Shown here: piece after piece, positions 26,969 to 35,068 of the stretch
Position numbering within the stretch: position 1 is the stretch's first letter
Layout of the letters: each line of letters begins with the position of its first letter
NCBI GenBank assembly: GCA_002389765.1
Contig: DGQM01000024.1
Location: 204,413 to 268,412, forward strand
Reading direction: 5' to 3'
Origin: Bacteroidetes bacterium UBA4414
Lineage (GTDB): Bacteria > Bacteroidota > Bacteroidia > Chitinophagales > Chitinophagaceae
Length of the DNA stretch: 64,000 bases
Translations under genes and position numbers: made by a program
Notes under the pieces: generated by a model
The model's database searches: none
What the model was told of the DNA's origin: nothing
The model's input: the letters and a program-made list of their open reading frames with translations, nothing else

Positions 26969-27839
26969 TATAGCGTGGGTTTCGGTAGTGTTGATTGCCA
27001 TTACATCCATTTTAACATCTTGCCAGACAAATAAGAAGCCAGTACGCAAAAATGTGTGGTTTGAAAAGAAGTATGCCATCAAAGAACGCTTTGGTGCAAA
27101 TACGGTAGATACACCCGGTGGTGTGTCAGGAACTGTTGTGACGGCACCCAAAGAACCAAATGCACAGAAGCAATTGTTGATGAATATGCTTACGCCACTA
27201 TTACAAAATGAAATAGCATATACAACATTCAGTGGCAAAGCAAAGATGGAATATGCATCGAAAGATGGTAAAAAAGAATTTACCGCATTTATCCGCATAC
27301 GTAAAGACAGTACAATATGGGTGAATGTAACTGCTGCTGCAGGAATGATAAGTGTAGCGCGTATTTATATAACACCTGATAGTCTTTTCTTGCTGAATCA
27401 CCTTCAAAAAGAAGCATATAAAATGGCTGTTGCTGATGCTGGAAAACTGTTGCCGATACCTGTCAGTTTCTCGCTGGTGCAAAACCTGTTTATAGGTAAT
27501 CTGTTACAGAAAGGAGGCATGCCGAAGGATGCTACCGATTTTGGCGGTACATGGACTGTAGATGTGGAAGATGGAGATATGCAGCAGCAAATAGGCTTTA
27601 ACAAAACAGATAGTACTATCCGTACTGTGCAGATGCGTTCTAAGGACAATATGGTACAAGGCATGATGCAATACGGAACGTACGAAAATACCGACGGCAG
27701 AAAGTTTTCAACGGAAAGAGTATTGAATATTACCAACGCCGGAGAACAACATTATCTGGATATGAGCTTTAACAAAGCGGAATTTGATAGACCAATTGAA
27801 GTTCCATTCAGTATTCCTAAGAACTATCAGTTAAAATAA
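26958..27839 (+). CDS. DUF4292 lipoprotein, LolA/LolB-like
   Basis: This 293-residue protein has a lipoprotein signal peptide (SILTSC, Cys at about 22). Residues from about 90 on (FSGKAKMEYASKDGKKEFTAFIRIRKDSTIWVNVTAA) match the DUF4292 family and look like the half-barrel strands of LolA/LolB-type lipoprotein carriers. It is anchored to a membrane, probably outer-membrane facing. It overlaps the TPR gene by 11 nt. A role in lipoprotein sorting is inference only. Confidence 0.82.
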   Translation: MKFNIAWVSVVLIAITSILTSCQTNKKPVRKNVWFEKKYAIKERFGANTVDTPGGVSGTVVTAPKEPNAQKQLLMNMLTPLLQNEIAYTTFSGKAKMEYASKDGKKEFTAFIRIRKDSTIWVNVTAAAGMISVARIYITPDSLFLLNHLQKEAYKMAVADAGKLLPIPVSFSLVQNLFIGNLLQKGGMPKDATDFGGTWTVDVEDGDMQQQIGFNKTDSTIRTVQMRSKDNMVQGMMQYGTYENTDGRKFSTERVLNITNAGEQHYLDMSFNKAEFDRPIEVPFSIPKNYQLK

Positions 27840-27847
27840 TATTATCT

Positions 27848-27888
27848 TAAAAAAGCCCTGTCAGCTTCATTGGCAAGGCTTTTTTTAG
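27848..27888 (+). terminator. Terminator of the dut-DUF4292 gene cluster
   Basis: A hairpin AAAAAAGCC...GGCTTTTTTT with an imperfect inner stem (CTGTCA against TTGGCAA) is followed by seven T residues. Confidence 0.7.
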
Positions 27889-27900
27889 TTTATTTACGAT

Positions 27901-27908
27901 TAAATTTG
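27901..27908 (+). promoter_or_regulatory. -7 box of rfbF
   Basis: TAAATTTG matches TAnnTTTG and lies 31 nt upstream of the rfbF ATG, just past the preceding terminator. No TTG -33 element was seen. Confidence 0.45.
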
Positions 27909-27939
27909 TTCCTGTTTTTAAAAAGAAATTCTACTTCTG

Positions 27940-28713
27940 ATGAAGGTTGTAATATTTGCAGGCGGTCGCGGTACACGTATATCCGAGGAGTCGTCTCTGA
28001 GGCCAAAGCCGATGATTGAAATAGGTGGTAAGCCCATTTTGTGGCATATCATGAAAATATATGCTGCATACGGGCATACAGATTTTATTATCTGCCTTGG
28101 CTATAAAGGCTGGATGATAAAAGAGTATTTTGCCAACTATTTTCTGCACAATGCAGATATTACGGTTGACCTCTCTAAGAATTCGTTAGAAGTACATAAC
28201 AATAATTCAGAGCCTTTCAAGATTACACTGATAGATACGGGCGTTGATACCATGACTGCCGGCAGACTGAAGCGTGTATTACCTTATGTTGGTAATGAGT
28301 CTTTCATGCTTACGTATGGTGATGGTGTGAGTGATGTGAATATTGATGAGCTGCTGAAGTTTCATAAAGAAAGTGGTAAGGTGTGCACTATGACGGCGAT
28401 ACAGGCTACCAGCCGTTTTGGCGTTATCAAAATGGAAGATAACGGCGTGATAGATAGCTTTGAAGAAAAGCCTGCAGACAGTGGTACGTGGATAAACGGC
28501 GGCTTCTTTGTAATAGAACCATCTATTGCAAAATACCTTCCTGAAGAAGCAGACGATATTATGTGGGAGCGCTATCCGATGGATAAGCTTGCCGCAGATA
28601 AGCAGATAACTGCATATAAGCATCATGCATTCTGGAAGTGTATGGATACACTGCGCGATAAAGAAGAATTGGAACACCTTTGGCAAACAGAACCTTTATG
28701 GAAAAAGTGGTAA
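27940..28713 (+). CDS. rfbF: Glucose-1-phosphate cytidylyltransferase
   Basis: This 257-residue protein begins MKVVIFAGGRGTRISEESSLRPKPMIEIGGKPILWHIMK, the RfbF signature with the distinctive GTRISEES. It also has YGDGVSDVNIDELL and GGFFVIEP. It makes CDP-glucose from CTP and glucose 1-phosphate, the first step to CDP-3,6-dideoxyhexoses and related sugars. The stop codon lies inside the next gene (16-nt overlap). Confidence 0.95.
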   Translation: MKVVIFAGGRGTRISEESSLRPKPMIEIGGKPILWHIMKIYAAYGHTDFIICLGYKGWMIKEYFANYFLHNADITVDLSKNSLEVHNNNSEPFKITLIDTGVDTMTAGRLKRVLPYVGNESFMLTYGDGVSDVNIDELLKFHKESGKVCTMTAIQATSRFGVIKMEDNGVIDSFEEKPADSGTWINGGFFVIEPSIAKYLPEEADDIMWERYPMDKLAADKQITAYKHHAFWKCMDTLRDKEELEHLWQTEPLWKKW

Positions 28714-29789
28714 GCGCTGCGTACCTGCGCTCGGTATTTAATGGTAAGCGTGTATTTGTAACAGGGCATACCGGTTTCAAAGGTTCTTGGTTGGTGCAGA
28801 TACTGCAATGGTTGGGTGCAGACGTAAAGGGCTATTCGCTGGCGCCTGAAAAGACTAATGATTTATACAACCTGATAGATGGTGATGAGCTCTGTTATAG
28901 CTCTGTAATTGGTGATATTTGCGACCTGCATAAACTACAAGGTGAGATAGTACGTTTTGAGCCTCATTTTGTTTTTCATCTGGCGGCTCAGTCGCTAGTG
29001 CGCCGCAGCTACGATAAACCTGTAGATACTTTTATGGTGAATGCGCAAGGCACTTGCCATGTGCTGGAAGCAGTACGTAGTTTGCAGCAACCTTGCGTAG
29101 CACTGATGATTACTACAGATAAAGTGTATGAGAATCCTGAGCGTGGTACACCGTTCAAAGAAGATGATAAGTTGGGTGGTTATGATCCATATTCTGCAAG
29201 TAAAGCAGCGGCAGAGATAGTTGTAGAATCATACACACGTTCATTCTTCAACCCTGATGATTACAGTAAACACCAAAAAGCTGTTGCTTCTGTACGTGCA
29301 GGTAACGTAATAGGTGGCGGTGATTTTTCTGATGACAGGATTATACCTGACATAGTACGTGCACTGGAATTTGGCGAAACGGTAGGGTTGCGCAATCCGC
29401 ACTCTGTGCGCCCATGGCAGCATGTATTAGAGCCACTTGGTGCCTACCTGATGCTGGCTGCAAAGATGACTGAAGAGCCTGTTCGCCTGAGCACGCCATT
29501 CAACTTTGGACCGGATGTAAATGATACACTGACAGTAGAAGACCTGACTAAAATATTCGTAGCCCGCTATGGCACGGGTGGCTATAAAATAATAGTACCT
29601 GATAAGCCATTGCACGAGGCTAAGCTCTTATTGCTGGATAGCAATAAAGCATACAAGCTGATTGGCTGGAAGCCGCAATTGAATGCCACACAGGCTATTG
29701 AAATGACGGCAGACTGGTATGCGGATAAAGAAAATGCCGCACACAATAAATGCATGCGGCAGATTGAAAATTACTTCGGTAGTTTCTAA
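28698..29789 (+). CDS. rfbG: CDP-glucose 4,6-dehydratase
   Basis: This SDR enzyme (363 residues from the ATG) turns CDP-glucose into CDP-4-keto-6-deoxyglucose. It has the NAD-binding VFVTGHTGFKGSWL, the RfbG-specific HLAAQSLVRRSYDKP, the catalytic YDPYSASKAAAE (YxxxK), and NVIGGGDFSDDRIIPD. The frame is open to a TTG 18 nt upstream; the ATG at 28698 is preferred. It directly follows rfbF. No rfbH (3-dehydrase) follows, so the end product is open. Confidence 0.94.
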   Translation: MEKVVSAAYLRSVFNGKRVFVTGHTGFKGSWLVQILQWLGADVKGYSLAPEKTNDLYNLIDGDELCYSSVIGDICDLHKLQGEIVRFEPHFVFHLAAQSLVRRSYDKPVDTFMVNAQGTCHVLEAVRSLQQPCVALMITTDKVYENPERGTPFKEDDKLGGYDPYSASKAAAEIVVESYTRSFFNPDDYSKHQKAVASVRAGNVIGGGDFSDDRIIPDIVRALEFGETVGLRNPHSVRPWQHVLEPLGAYLMLAAKMTEEPVRLSTPFNFGPDVNDTLTVEDLTKIFVARYGTGGYKIIVPDKPLHEAKLLLLDSNKAYKLIGWKPQLNATQAIEMTADWYADKENAAHNKCMRQIENYFGSF

Positions 29790-31249
29790 GCCATAACGAA
29801 AGACCTGTCGAACAGGTGCTTGCAATCTGCGGATTGCAGCTTGCTTTCATCCAGTTCGAAATCATTACCGCTAACTTGGTACAAGTCTCCGATAAGAGTT
29901 TTATTATCCAGAATGAACTGTATAGCATCCGCTATATAGTTCATTTCTTCTTCAAGCATAGTAGGGTGCAGCGATATACGTACCCATCCCGGTTTTACCA
30001 ATGCGTTACCTTTTTCTACTTCGCGCCTGATGTGTATTGATGTTTGGTAGTCAACATTATTCAGGTAGTGGCCGTAAGTACCTGCACAAGAGCAGCCACC
30101 GCGAGATTGAATACCGAATATATCGTTCAGGGAACGTACTACCTGGTTAAAATATAAATCATTGAACTGTAAAGACAATATAGCCTGACGGTGTTTTTTA
30201 TTGCTTTCAAGAATCGTAACACCGTCCATTGTGCTTATTCTGTCCCAAAGAATATTCATCAGTTTTTCTTCGCGCTCTGCAATGTTTGCAGTACCCATGT
30301 ATTCTTTCAGCTCTATAGCTTTTGCCACACGTATAGTTTGCAAAAAAGGAGGTGTGCCGCCGTCTTCGCGCATTTCTATATCCGTAAGGTACAGGTGTTT
30401 TTCAAAAGGGCTTGTCCAGCGTACAGTACCACCACCCGGATGGTCGGGTACAGCATTATTATAAAGCTCTTTCCTGAATACTACTACGCCCGATGTACCG
30501 GGACCACCAAGAAATTTGTGTGGAGACAGGAATACTGCATCAAGACGCTCTGCCTCATTATCAGGATTCATGTTGATATCAACATAAGGGCCCGAACAGG
30601 CAAAGTCTACAAAACAATAGCCACCATGTTTGTGTGCAATAGCGGCTATTTTATGGTAAGGTGTGTATATGCCTGTAACGTTTGAACAGGCAGTAACAGA
30701 AGCTATTTTGGTTTCTCTGCTTTTGTAATCTTCCATCAAAGAGTCGAAGGCTTCTAAATCAACATCTCCATCCTTTGTTGGTGGAATGATGACAACATCG
30801 CATATCGTTTCCAGCCATGTAGTATGGTTAGAGTGGTGTTCCATGTGAGTGATGAATACTACAGGGCGCTCGTTTTTGCCAATCGCTACACGGTCTTCAA
30901 ACTTCTCGTGCAGTTTGTAGCCAAGTATACGTTGAAACTTATTGATAACACCCGTCATACCCGAATTGGAAGCTATGATAACTTCATTATTCGATGCACC
31001 AACGTGCGCTTTGATATCGTGCAGGCTATTGTGATACAGGTTGGTCATGTACGAACCTGTAAAAGTGGTCTCGGTATGCGTATTTGCAACATACGGATAT
31101 ACCTCTTCCATCATATAGTCTTCTATAGGAGTATACATACGTCCACTGGCAGTCCAATCGGCATATAGTATCTTCTTTTTGCCGAATGGCGAAGTGAAGC
31201 TATGGTTGATGCCGATAATGTTTTTACGTATATCCAGAAAGTGTTGCAT
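29786..31249 (-). CDS. Class V-fold PLP-dependent enzyme (cysteine desulfurase-like)
   Basis: This 487-residue fold-type I PLP enzyme has NTHTETTFTGSYMT near the N-terminus, the cofactor aspartate region GGYCFVDFACSGPY, and the Schiff-base lysine in SPHKFLGGPGTSG. A Cys-x-Cys loop (RGGCSCAGTYGH) sits where SufS/IscS carry the catalytic cysteine. It may be a desulfurase, lyase or aminotransferase. The frame is open to a TTG at 31309, but a TATTTTTG -7 box at 31273-31280 lies between, so I start at the ATG at 31249. Its stop overlaps the rfbG stop region by 4 nt, tail to tail. Confidence 0.82.
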   Translation of the reverse strand: MQHFLDIRKNIIGINHSFTSPFGKKKILYADWTASGRMYTPIEDYMMEEVYPYVANTHTETTFTGSYMTNLYHNSLHDIKAHVGASNNEVIIASNSGMTGVINKFQRILGYKLHEKFEDRVAIGKNERPVVFITHMEHHSNHTTWLETICDVVIIPPTKDGDVDLEAFDSLMEDYKSRETKIASVTACSNVTGIYTPYHKIAAIAHKHGGYCFVDFACSGPYVDINMNPDNEAERLDAVFLSPHKFLGGPGTSGVVVFRKELYNNAVPDHPGGGTVRWTSPFEKHLYLTDIEMREDGGTPPFLQTIRVAKAIELKEYMGTANIAEREEKLMNILWDRISTMDGVTILESNKKHRQAILSLQFNDLYFNQVVRSLNDIFGIQSRGGCSCAGTYGHYLNNVDYQTSIHIRREVEKGNALVKPGWVRISLHPTMLEEEMNYIADAIQFILDNKTLIGDLYQVSGNDFELDESKLQSADCKHLFDRSFVMA

Positions 31250-31272
31250 GCGGGCTTGAATTGAATCAACTG

Positions 31273-31280
31273 CAAAAATA
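31273..31280 (-). promoter_or_regulatory. -7 box of the class V PLP enzyme
   Basis: TATTTTTG on the minus strand matches TAnnTTTG and lies 23 nt before the ATG. This position is why the upstream TTG start is rejected. Confidence 0.45.
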
Positions 31281-31329
31281 TTGATTTCTTTAATTTTTTT
31301 TAGTGTCAAACACTGTAATTTACAGTCTT

Positions 31330-31878
31330 ATGTATCATTTTGAAGCATTACCGCTGGAAGGGGCTTATCTTATAACATTGCCACGATTCACTGACGATAG
31401 AGGAGTTTTTGTAAAGCCATTCAATGACGATACTTTCAGGCAAGTTGGGATTGGGTTTGAGCTGAAAGAGAGCTATTTCTCCACATCAAAAAAAGATGTG
31501 ATACGTGGTATGCATTTTCAGCTGCCACCGCATCAGCATAGCAAAGTGGTGTATTGTCCGCAAGGGGCTATACTCGATGTAATTGTTGACCTGCGCAAGG
31601 AATCCCCTACATATGGACAGTATTATGCGCACGAACTATCGGAAGACAACCATCTGGCCTATTTCATCCCCGAAGGCTTTGCACATGGCTTTAAGGCGCT
31701 AACAGATGGCGCAATGACATACTATCTGGTATCATCAGGCTATCATAAAGACAGCGATACGGGTATTTTATACAATAGCATTGGTTACGATTGGAGGGTA
31801 GAGCATCCGATTATTTCAGAAAGGGACTTGTCTTTTGGCAGTTTAGCCGAATTTGACAGCCCGTTTGTAATGCCGTAA
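31330..31878 (+). CDS. rfbC: RmlC-type nucleotide-sugar 3,5-epimerase
   Basis: This 182-residue cupin has the RmlC core: FSTSKKDVIRGMHFQLPPHQHSKVVYC with the catalytic histidine, IPEGFAHGFKALTDGAMTYY, and ILYNSIGYDW near the end. Family members epimerise C3 and/or C5 of 4-keto-6-deoxy sugars. Next to rfbF and rfbG, a CDP-linked substrate is as likely as the dTDP one of classical RmlC. The start at 31330 (MYHFEALPLEGAY) is preferred over a GTG 27 nt upstream. Confidence 0.87.
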   Translation: MYHFEALPLEGAYLITLPRFTDDRGVFVKPFNDDTFRQVGIGFELKESYFSTSKKDVIRGMHFQLPPHQHSKVVYCPQGAILDVIVDLRKESPTYGQYYAHELSEDNHLAYFIPEGFAHGFKALTDGAMTYYLVSSGYHKDSDTGILYNSIGYDWRVEHPIISERDLSFGSLAEFDSPFVMP

Positions 31879-31883
31879 CTTTG
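31852..31883 (+). promoter_or_regulatory. Promoter of the ALDH gene
   Basis: TTTG (31852-31855), a 20-nt spacer and TAACTTTG (31876-31883) match the -33/-7 consensus. The -33 element is inside the 3' end of the epimerase gene. Confidence 0.65.
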
Positions 31884-31905
31884 CACAAGTTTTTCAAACA
31901 AGCAT

Positions 31906-33438
31906 ATGAAACTGAATAAGGTATTAGATACACTCGGTATCAAGAAAATAAATGAAGGTGCCGGTACAGGTACAAAATGGATAAAAGCAGGTGGTGAGAA
32001 AATAGTATCGTACAGCCCTGTAGATGCCAAAGAAATAGGTGCAGTAAACGGTGTAACAGCCAAAACTTATGATGCTGTTGTAAAACAGGCAGAAACTGCT
32101 TTTGCAGAATGGCGCATGTGGCCTGCACCAAAGCGTGGTGAGGTAGTAAGACAAATAGGCGAAGCACTGCGCAAGCATAAAGAACCATTGGGCCGTCTGG
32201 TATCTTACGAAATGGGTAAGAGCCTGCAGGAAGGCCTTGGCGAGGTGCAGGAAATGATAGACATCGCAGATTTTGCAGTAGGCTTGTCTCGCCAGTTATA
32301 TGGTCTTACCATGCACAGCGAGCGCCCTATGCACCGTATGTATGAGCAGTGGCATCCGTTGGGTGTGGTTGGTATCATCAGTGCATTCAACTTCCCTGTT
32401 GCGGTATGGAGCTGGAATAGCTTTATTGCATGGATATGCGGTAATACCTGTGTATGGAAACCATCGGAAAAAACACCGCTGACAGCTATTGCTTGTCAAA
32501 ACATAATAGCAGACGTATTTAAGGCAAACAAAGTGCCGGAAGGCGTAAGTGGCCTGATAGTTGGCGGACGTGAAACAGGCGAATGGATGAGTGCTGATGC
32601 ACGCATACCGTTGGTGTCGGCAACAGGCAGCACGCGTATGGGTAAGGCTGTAGGTGCTGCGGTAGGCGCAAGGCTGGGCCGTGCATTGCTGGAGTTGGGT
32701 GGTAATAATGCTATTATTGTAAGTGAGCATGCAGACATGAACATTGCTATGCGTGCGGTAGTATTTGGTGCTGTAGGTACAGCAGGACAACGTTGTACAA
32801 CAACACGTCGCGTCATCATACACGAAAGTGTATACGAAACATTCAAGAAAAAATTGGTAGCTGCATATAAGCAACTGAATATTGGCGACCCGCTGAACGA
32901 GAAAAATCATGTAGGTCCGCTGATAGATAAAGACGCTGTACAAAACTATCTGAATGCTATTGAAGCCCTGAAGAAAGAAGGTGCAAAGGTTGTAGTAGCA
33001 GGTGGTGTGCTGAGTGGTAAAGGCTACGAAAGCGGTTGCTATGTAAAACCATGTATTTATGAAGTGAATAACGATATGCAGATAGTGCAGCACGAAACAT
33101 TTGCTCCGCTGCTGTACATAATGAAGTGCAAAACATTGGAAGAAGCGATTGCATTGCAAAACAACGTACCGCAAGGCTTGTCTTCATCTATCATGACGCT
33201 GAACATGCGCGAGGCTGAAACATTCCTGTCTCACAAAGGCAGCGATTGTGGTATTGCCAATGTAAACATCGGTACAAGCGGTGCTGAGATAGGTGGTGCT
33301 TTTGGTGGTGAAAAAGAAACAGGCGGTGGCCGCGAAAGTGGTTCTGACAGCTGGAAAGCATACATGCGCAGGCAAACAAACACTATTAACTGGAGCGAGA
33401 ACCTGCCATTGGCACAAGGTATTAAATTCAATATCTGA
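31906..33438 (+). CDS. Aldehyde dehydrogenase, ALDH7 (antiquitin/AMDH) type
   Basis: This 510-residue NAD(P)-dependent dehydrogenase has LLELGGNNAIIV with the general-base glutamate and the catalytic C297 in TAGQRCTTTRR. That motif is typical of the ALDH7 branch (alpha-aminoadipic semialdehyde / L-piperidine-6-carboxylate dehydrogenase). The substrate-entry stretch HPLGVVGIISAFNFPVAVWSWN is also family-like. A role in lysine breakdown is suggested by the family, not by neighbours. It has its own promoter and terminator and may be unrelated to the sugar genes before it. Confidence 0.9.
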   Translation: MKLNKVLDTLGIKKINEGAGTGTKWIKAGGEKIVSYSPVDAKEIGAVNGVTAKTYDAVVKQAETAFAEWRMWPAPKRGEVVRQIGEALRKHKEPLGRLVSYEMGKSLQEGLGEVQEMIDIADFAVGLSRQLYGLTMHSERPMHRMYEQWHPLGVVGIISAFNFPVAVWSWNSFIAWICGNTCVWKPSEKTPLTAIACQNIIADVFKANKVPEGVSGLIVGGRETGEWMSADARIPLVSATGSTRMGKAVGAAVGARLGRALLELGGNNAIIVSEHADMNIAMRAVVFGAVGTAGQRCTTTRRVIIHESVYETFKKKLVAAYKQLNIGDPLNEKNHVGPLIDKDAVQNYLNAIEALKKEGAKVVVAGGVLSGKGYESGCYVKPCIYEVNNDMQIVQHETFAPLLYIMKCKTLEEAIALQNNVPQGLSSSIMTLNMREAETFLSHKGSDCGIANVNIGTSGAEIGGAFGGEKETGGGRESGSDSWKAYMRRQTNTINWSENLPLAQGIKFNI

Positions 33439-33464
33439 TAATTCTCACTTGAATGTAAAAACCG

Positions 33465-33496
33465 GCAGGCAGCTATATATAGTTGCCTGCTTTTTT
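33465..33496 (+). terminator. Terminator of the ALDH gene
   Basis: The stem GCAGGCAGCTATA / TATAGTTGCCTGC (one G-T wobble) is followed by TTTTTT. Confidence 0.85.
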
Positions 33497-33525
33497 GTAA
33501 GTTACATTTACAAACACCCGTTGTT

Positions 33526-34434
33526 ATGAAATACCTATATACTATTCTGTTAATGTCATTGCCCTTTGTGGTATCTGCACAGATACCGTTAGATAGTTTT
33601 TACCAACAAGGAACTACATGGTGCGGCTATGAATACTTTGGTAGCACTACGCATTCATATCCAATGTCTCATGTTGTATTCCTGATAGGTAAAGACACAA
33701 CTTTAGCAAACAAAACTTATCGAATAGTTCGGGCAAATTTTATAAATTCAAAAGCATTAGGTGCTATCCGTACAGATAGCACAAAAGTGTATTATTATAA
33801 GCTCGATAGTTCAGCTATATCACCAGTTTATGGTCATTCCAGAGCATTTGCAGCATTGCCATATATGCAGGAAGCAATCCTATATGATTTTGGTCTGAAA
33901 ATAGGAGATACAGTCGCGTGGAAACCTGCAGGTAATAAGACTGTAGTCGATATTCAACAGGTGCAACTTTCTGATGGTAGAATGGTGAATAAGTACCTGT
34001 TTGAAAATACCGAATATGATTATTGGATTTATGGTATAGGTGGTTGTGGTGGGTTGTTCGGATCCATGATGTATTTTCCACCGGCAAAAGTACAGACGTA
34101 TATGGGGAGTAGATTTTATTATAACTTCCCTTTTGTTCAACGCATTGAAACAGGGAGTTGTTTTCCTGTAGCGGTGCAAAAGGAAATTGAACGTATAAGT
34201 GTTAAGAAAGTATACCCAAATCCACTAAATACAGATGTAGTGACAATTGAGACAGATGTGGATATTACATCATTTATAGTAACGGATATGCAAGGGAGAA
34301 CGTGTTATATTTATCCAACTTTGTTGAAGGCAGGTGTTAGTACAATAAAATTACCGATTACTGCAGGTTTGTATGTAATAACGTTTACAGACAAGGATAT
34401 GAAACGTTCATACATTAAAATACAAAAAGACTAA
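33526..34434 (+). CDS. T9SS type A sorting-domain protein
   Basis: This 302-residue secreted protein has a signal peptide (MKYLYTILLMSLPFVVSAQ). A mature domain of about 200 residues without recognised motifs follows, then a C-terminal sorting domain from about 222 (VKKVYPNPLNTD, FIVTDMQGRTC, AGLYVITFTDKD). The middle contains ILYDFGLKIGDTVAW, a phrase common in uncharacterised Bacteroidota cargo proteins. It is not closely related to the three tandem paralogs. The function is unknown. Confidence 0.85.
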   Translation: MKYLYTILLMSLPFVVSAQIPLDSFYQQGTTWCGYEYFGSTTHSYPMSHVVFLIGKDTTLANKTYRIVRANFINSKALGAIRTDSTKVYYYKLDSSAISPVYGHSRAFAALPYMQEAILYDFGLKIGDTVAWKPAGNKTVVDIQQVQLSDGRMVNKYLFENTEYDYWIYGIGGCGGLFGSMMYFPPAKVQTYMGSRFYYNFPFVQRIETGSCFPVAVQKEIERISVKKVYPNPLNTDVVTIETDVDITSFIVTDMQGRTCYIYPTLLKAGVSTIKLPITAGLYVITFTDKDMKRSYIKIQKD

Positions 34435-34453
34435 AACTGAGAATAGACATAAT

Positions 34454-34484
34454 AAAAAAGCGAAGCATTATGCTTCGCTTTTTT
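34454..34484. terminator. Bidirectional terminator between convergent genes
   Basis: The hairpin AAAAAAGCGAAGCA / TGCTTCGCTTTTTT has a 3-nt loop and U-runs in both directions. It serves the T9SS gene on its left and the META-domain gene on its right. Confidence 0.9.
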
Positions 34485-34505
34485 ATTGCAATATAGTTAC
34501 GTTGA

Positions 34506-34952
34506 TTATTTATAGTATCGTGCTTCAAAAGTAGCCAGCAGCATATTTTCATCATACAACAATAAGAATTTATCGTTGATAACATAGCGATTTGCTCTAA
34601 CTAAAGCCTTCAGAACATATTGTTCTATTTCCATTCGGTCTTCGCATGCCATCAGGGTAGAAAATGGTTCGAATTTGATAACTCCATGGCGGCCTTCGGC
34701 ATGTGTGCCACCAATGCTATTGCATCCTGCAAAGCCTTCCAGTTCACTTCTTTTACGGTTCAGGCGAATGAATACGTCGCGAGCATCAGCAGGTGTCTGT
34801 ATTTGTTTGCCATTCATTTCGTACAAGCGCCAGTAGGTATTGGTAATCTCGGCATCGCCTTTTGGTACTTTAGGTGTATGCACTTTCTTCTTACCACCAC
34901 GGCACGCCACCAGCGATAAGGAAAGCATCAATAAAACAAAAAAACGCATCAT
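34506..34952 (-). CDS. META-domain (HslJ-like) lipoprotein
   Basis: This lipoprotein is about 148 residues long. I start at MMRFFVLLMLSLSLVAC, a signal peptide with lipobox LVAC; the 16 residues upstream of it look non-coding. The mature part holds a META/HslJ domain: ITNTYWRLYEMNGKQI, then ELEGFAGCNSIGGTH and STLMACEDRMEIEQYVLKAL. E. coli HslJ is a heat-inducible envelope protein linked to novobiocin tolerance. It is probably outer-membrane or periplasmic. Confidence 0.85.
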   Translation of the reverse strand: MMRFFVLLMLSLSLVACRGGKKKVHTPKVPKGDAEITNTYWRLYEMNGKQIQTPADARDVFIRLNRKRSELEGFAGCNSIGGTHAEGRHGVIKFEPFSTLMACEDRMEIEQYVLKALVRANRYVINDKFLLLYDENMLLATFEARYYK

Positions 34953-35068
34953 AGGAATCTGCTTTTCGGGTTGATTGCAATGCCAAGATAGCCAAAACAA
35001 TTAAACTATGGAGGGCTGTCAATTAAATACTTATGTATAAATTGCATATAGGAGCCTAAACGTCTGTT

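Noticed and set aside
32296..33174. A 292-codon minus-strand open frame inside the ALDH gene
   Set aside because: Antisense shadow of a well-supported enzyme; no motifs.
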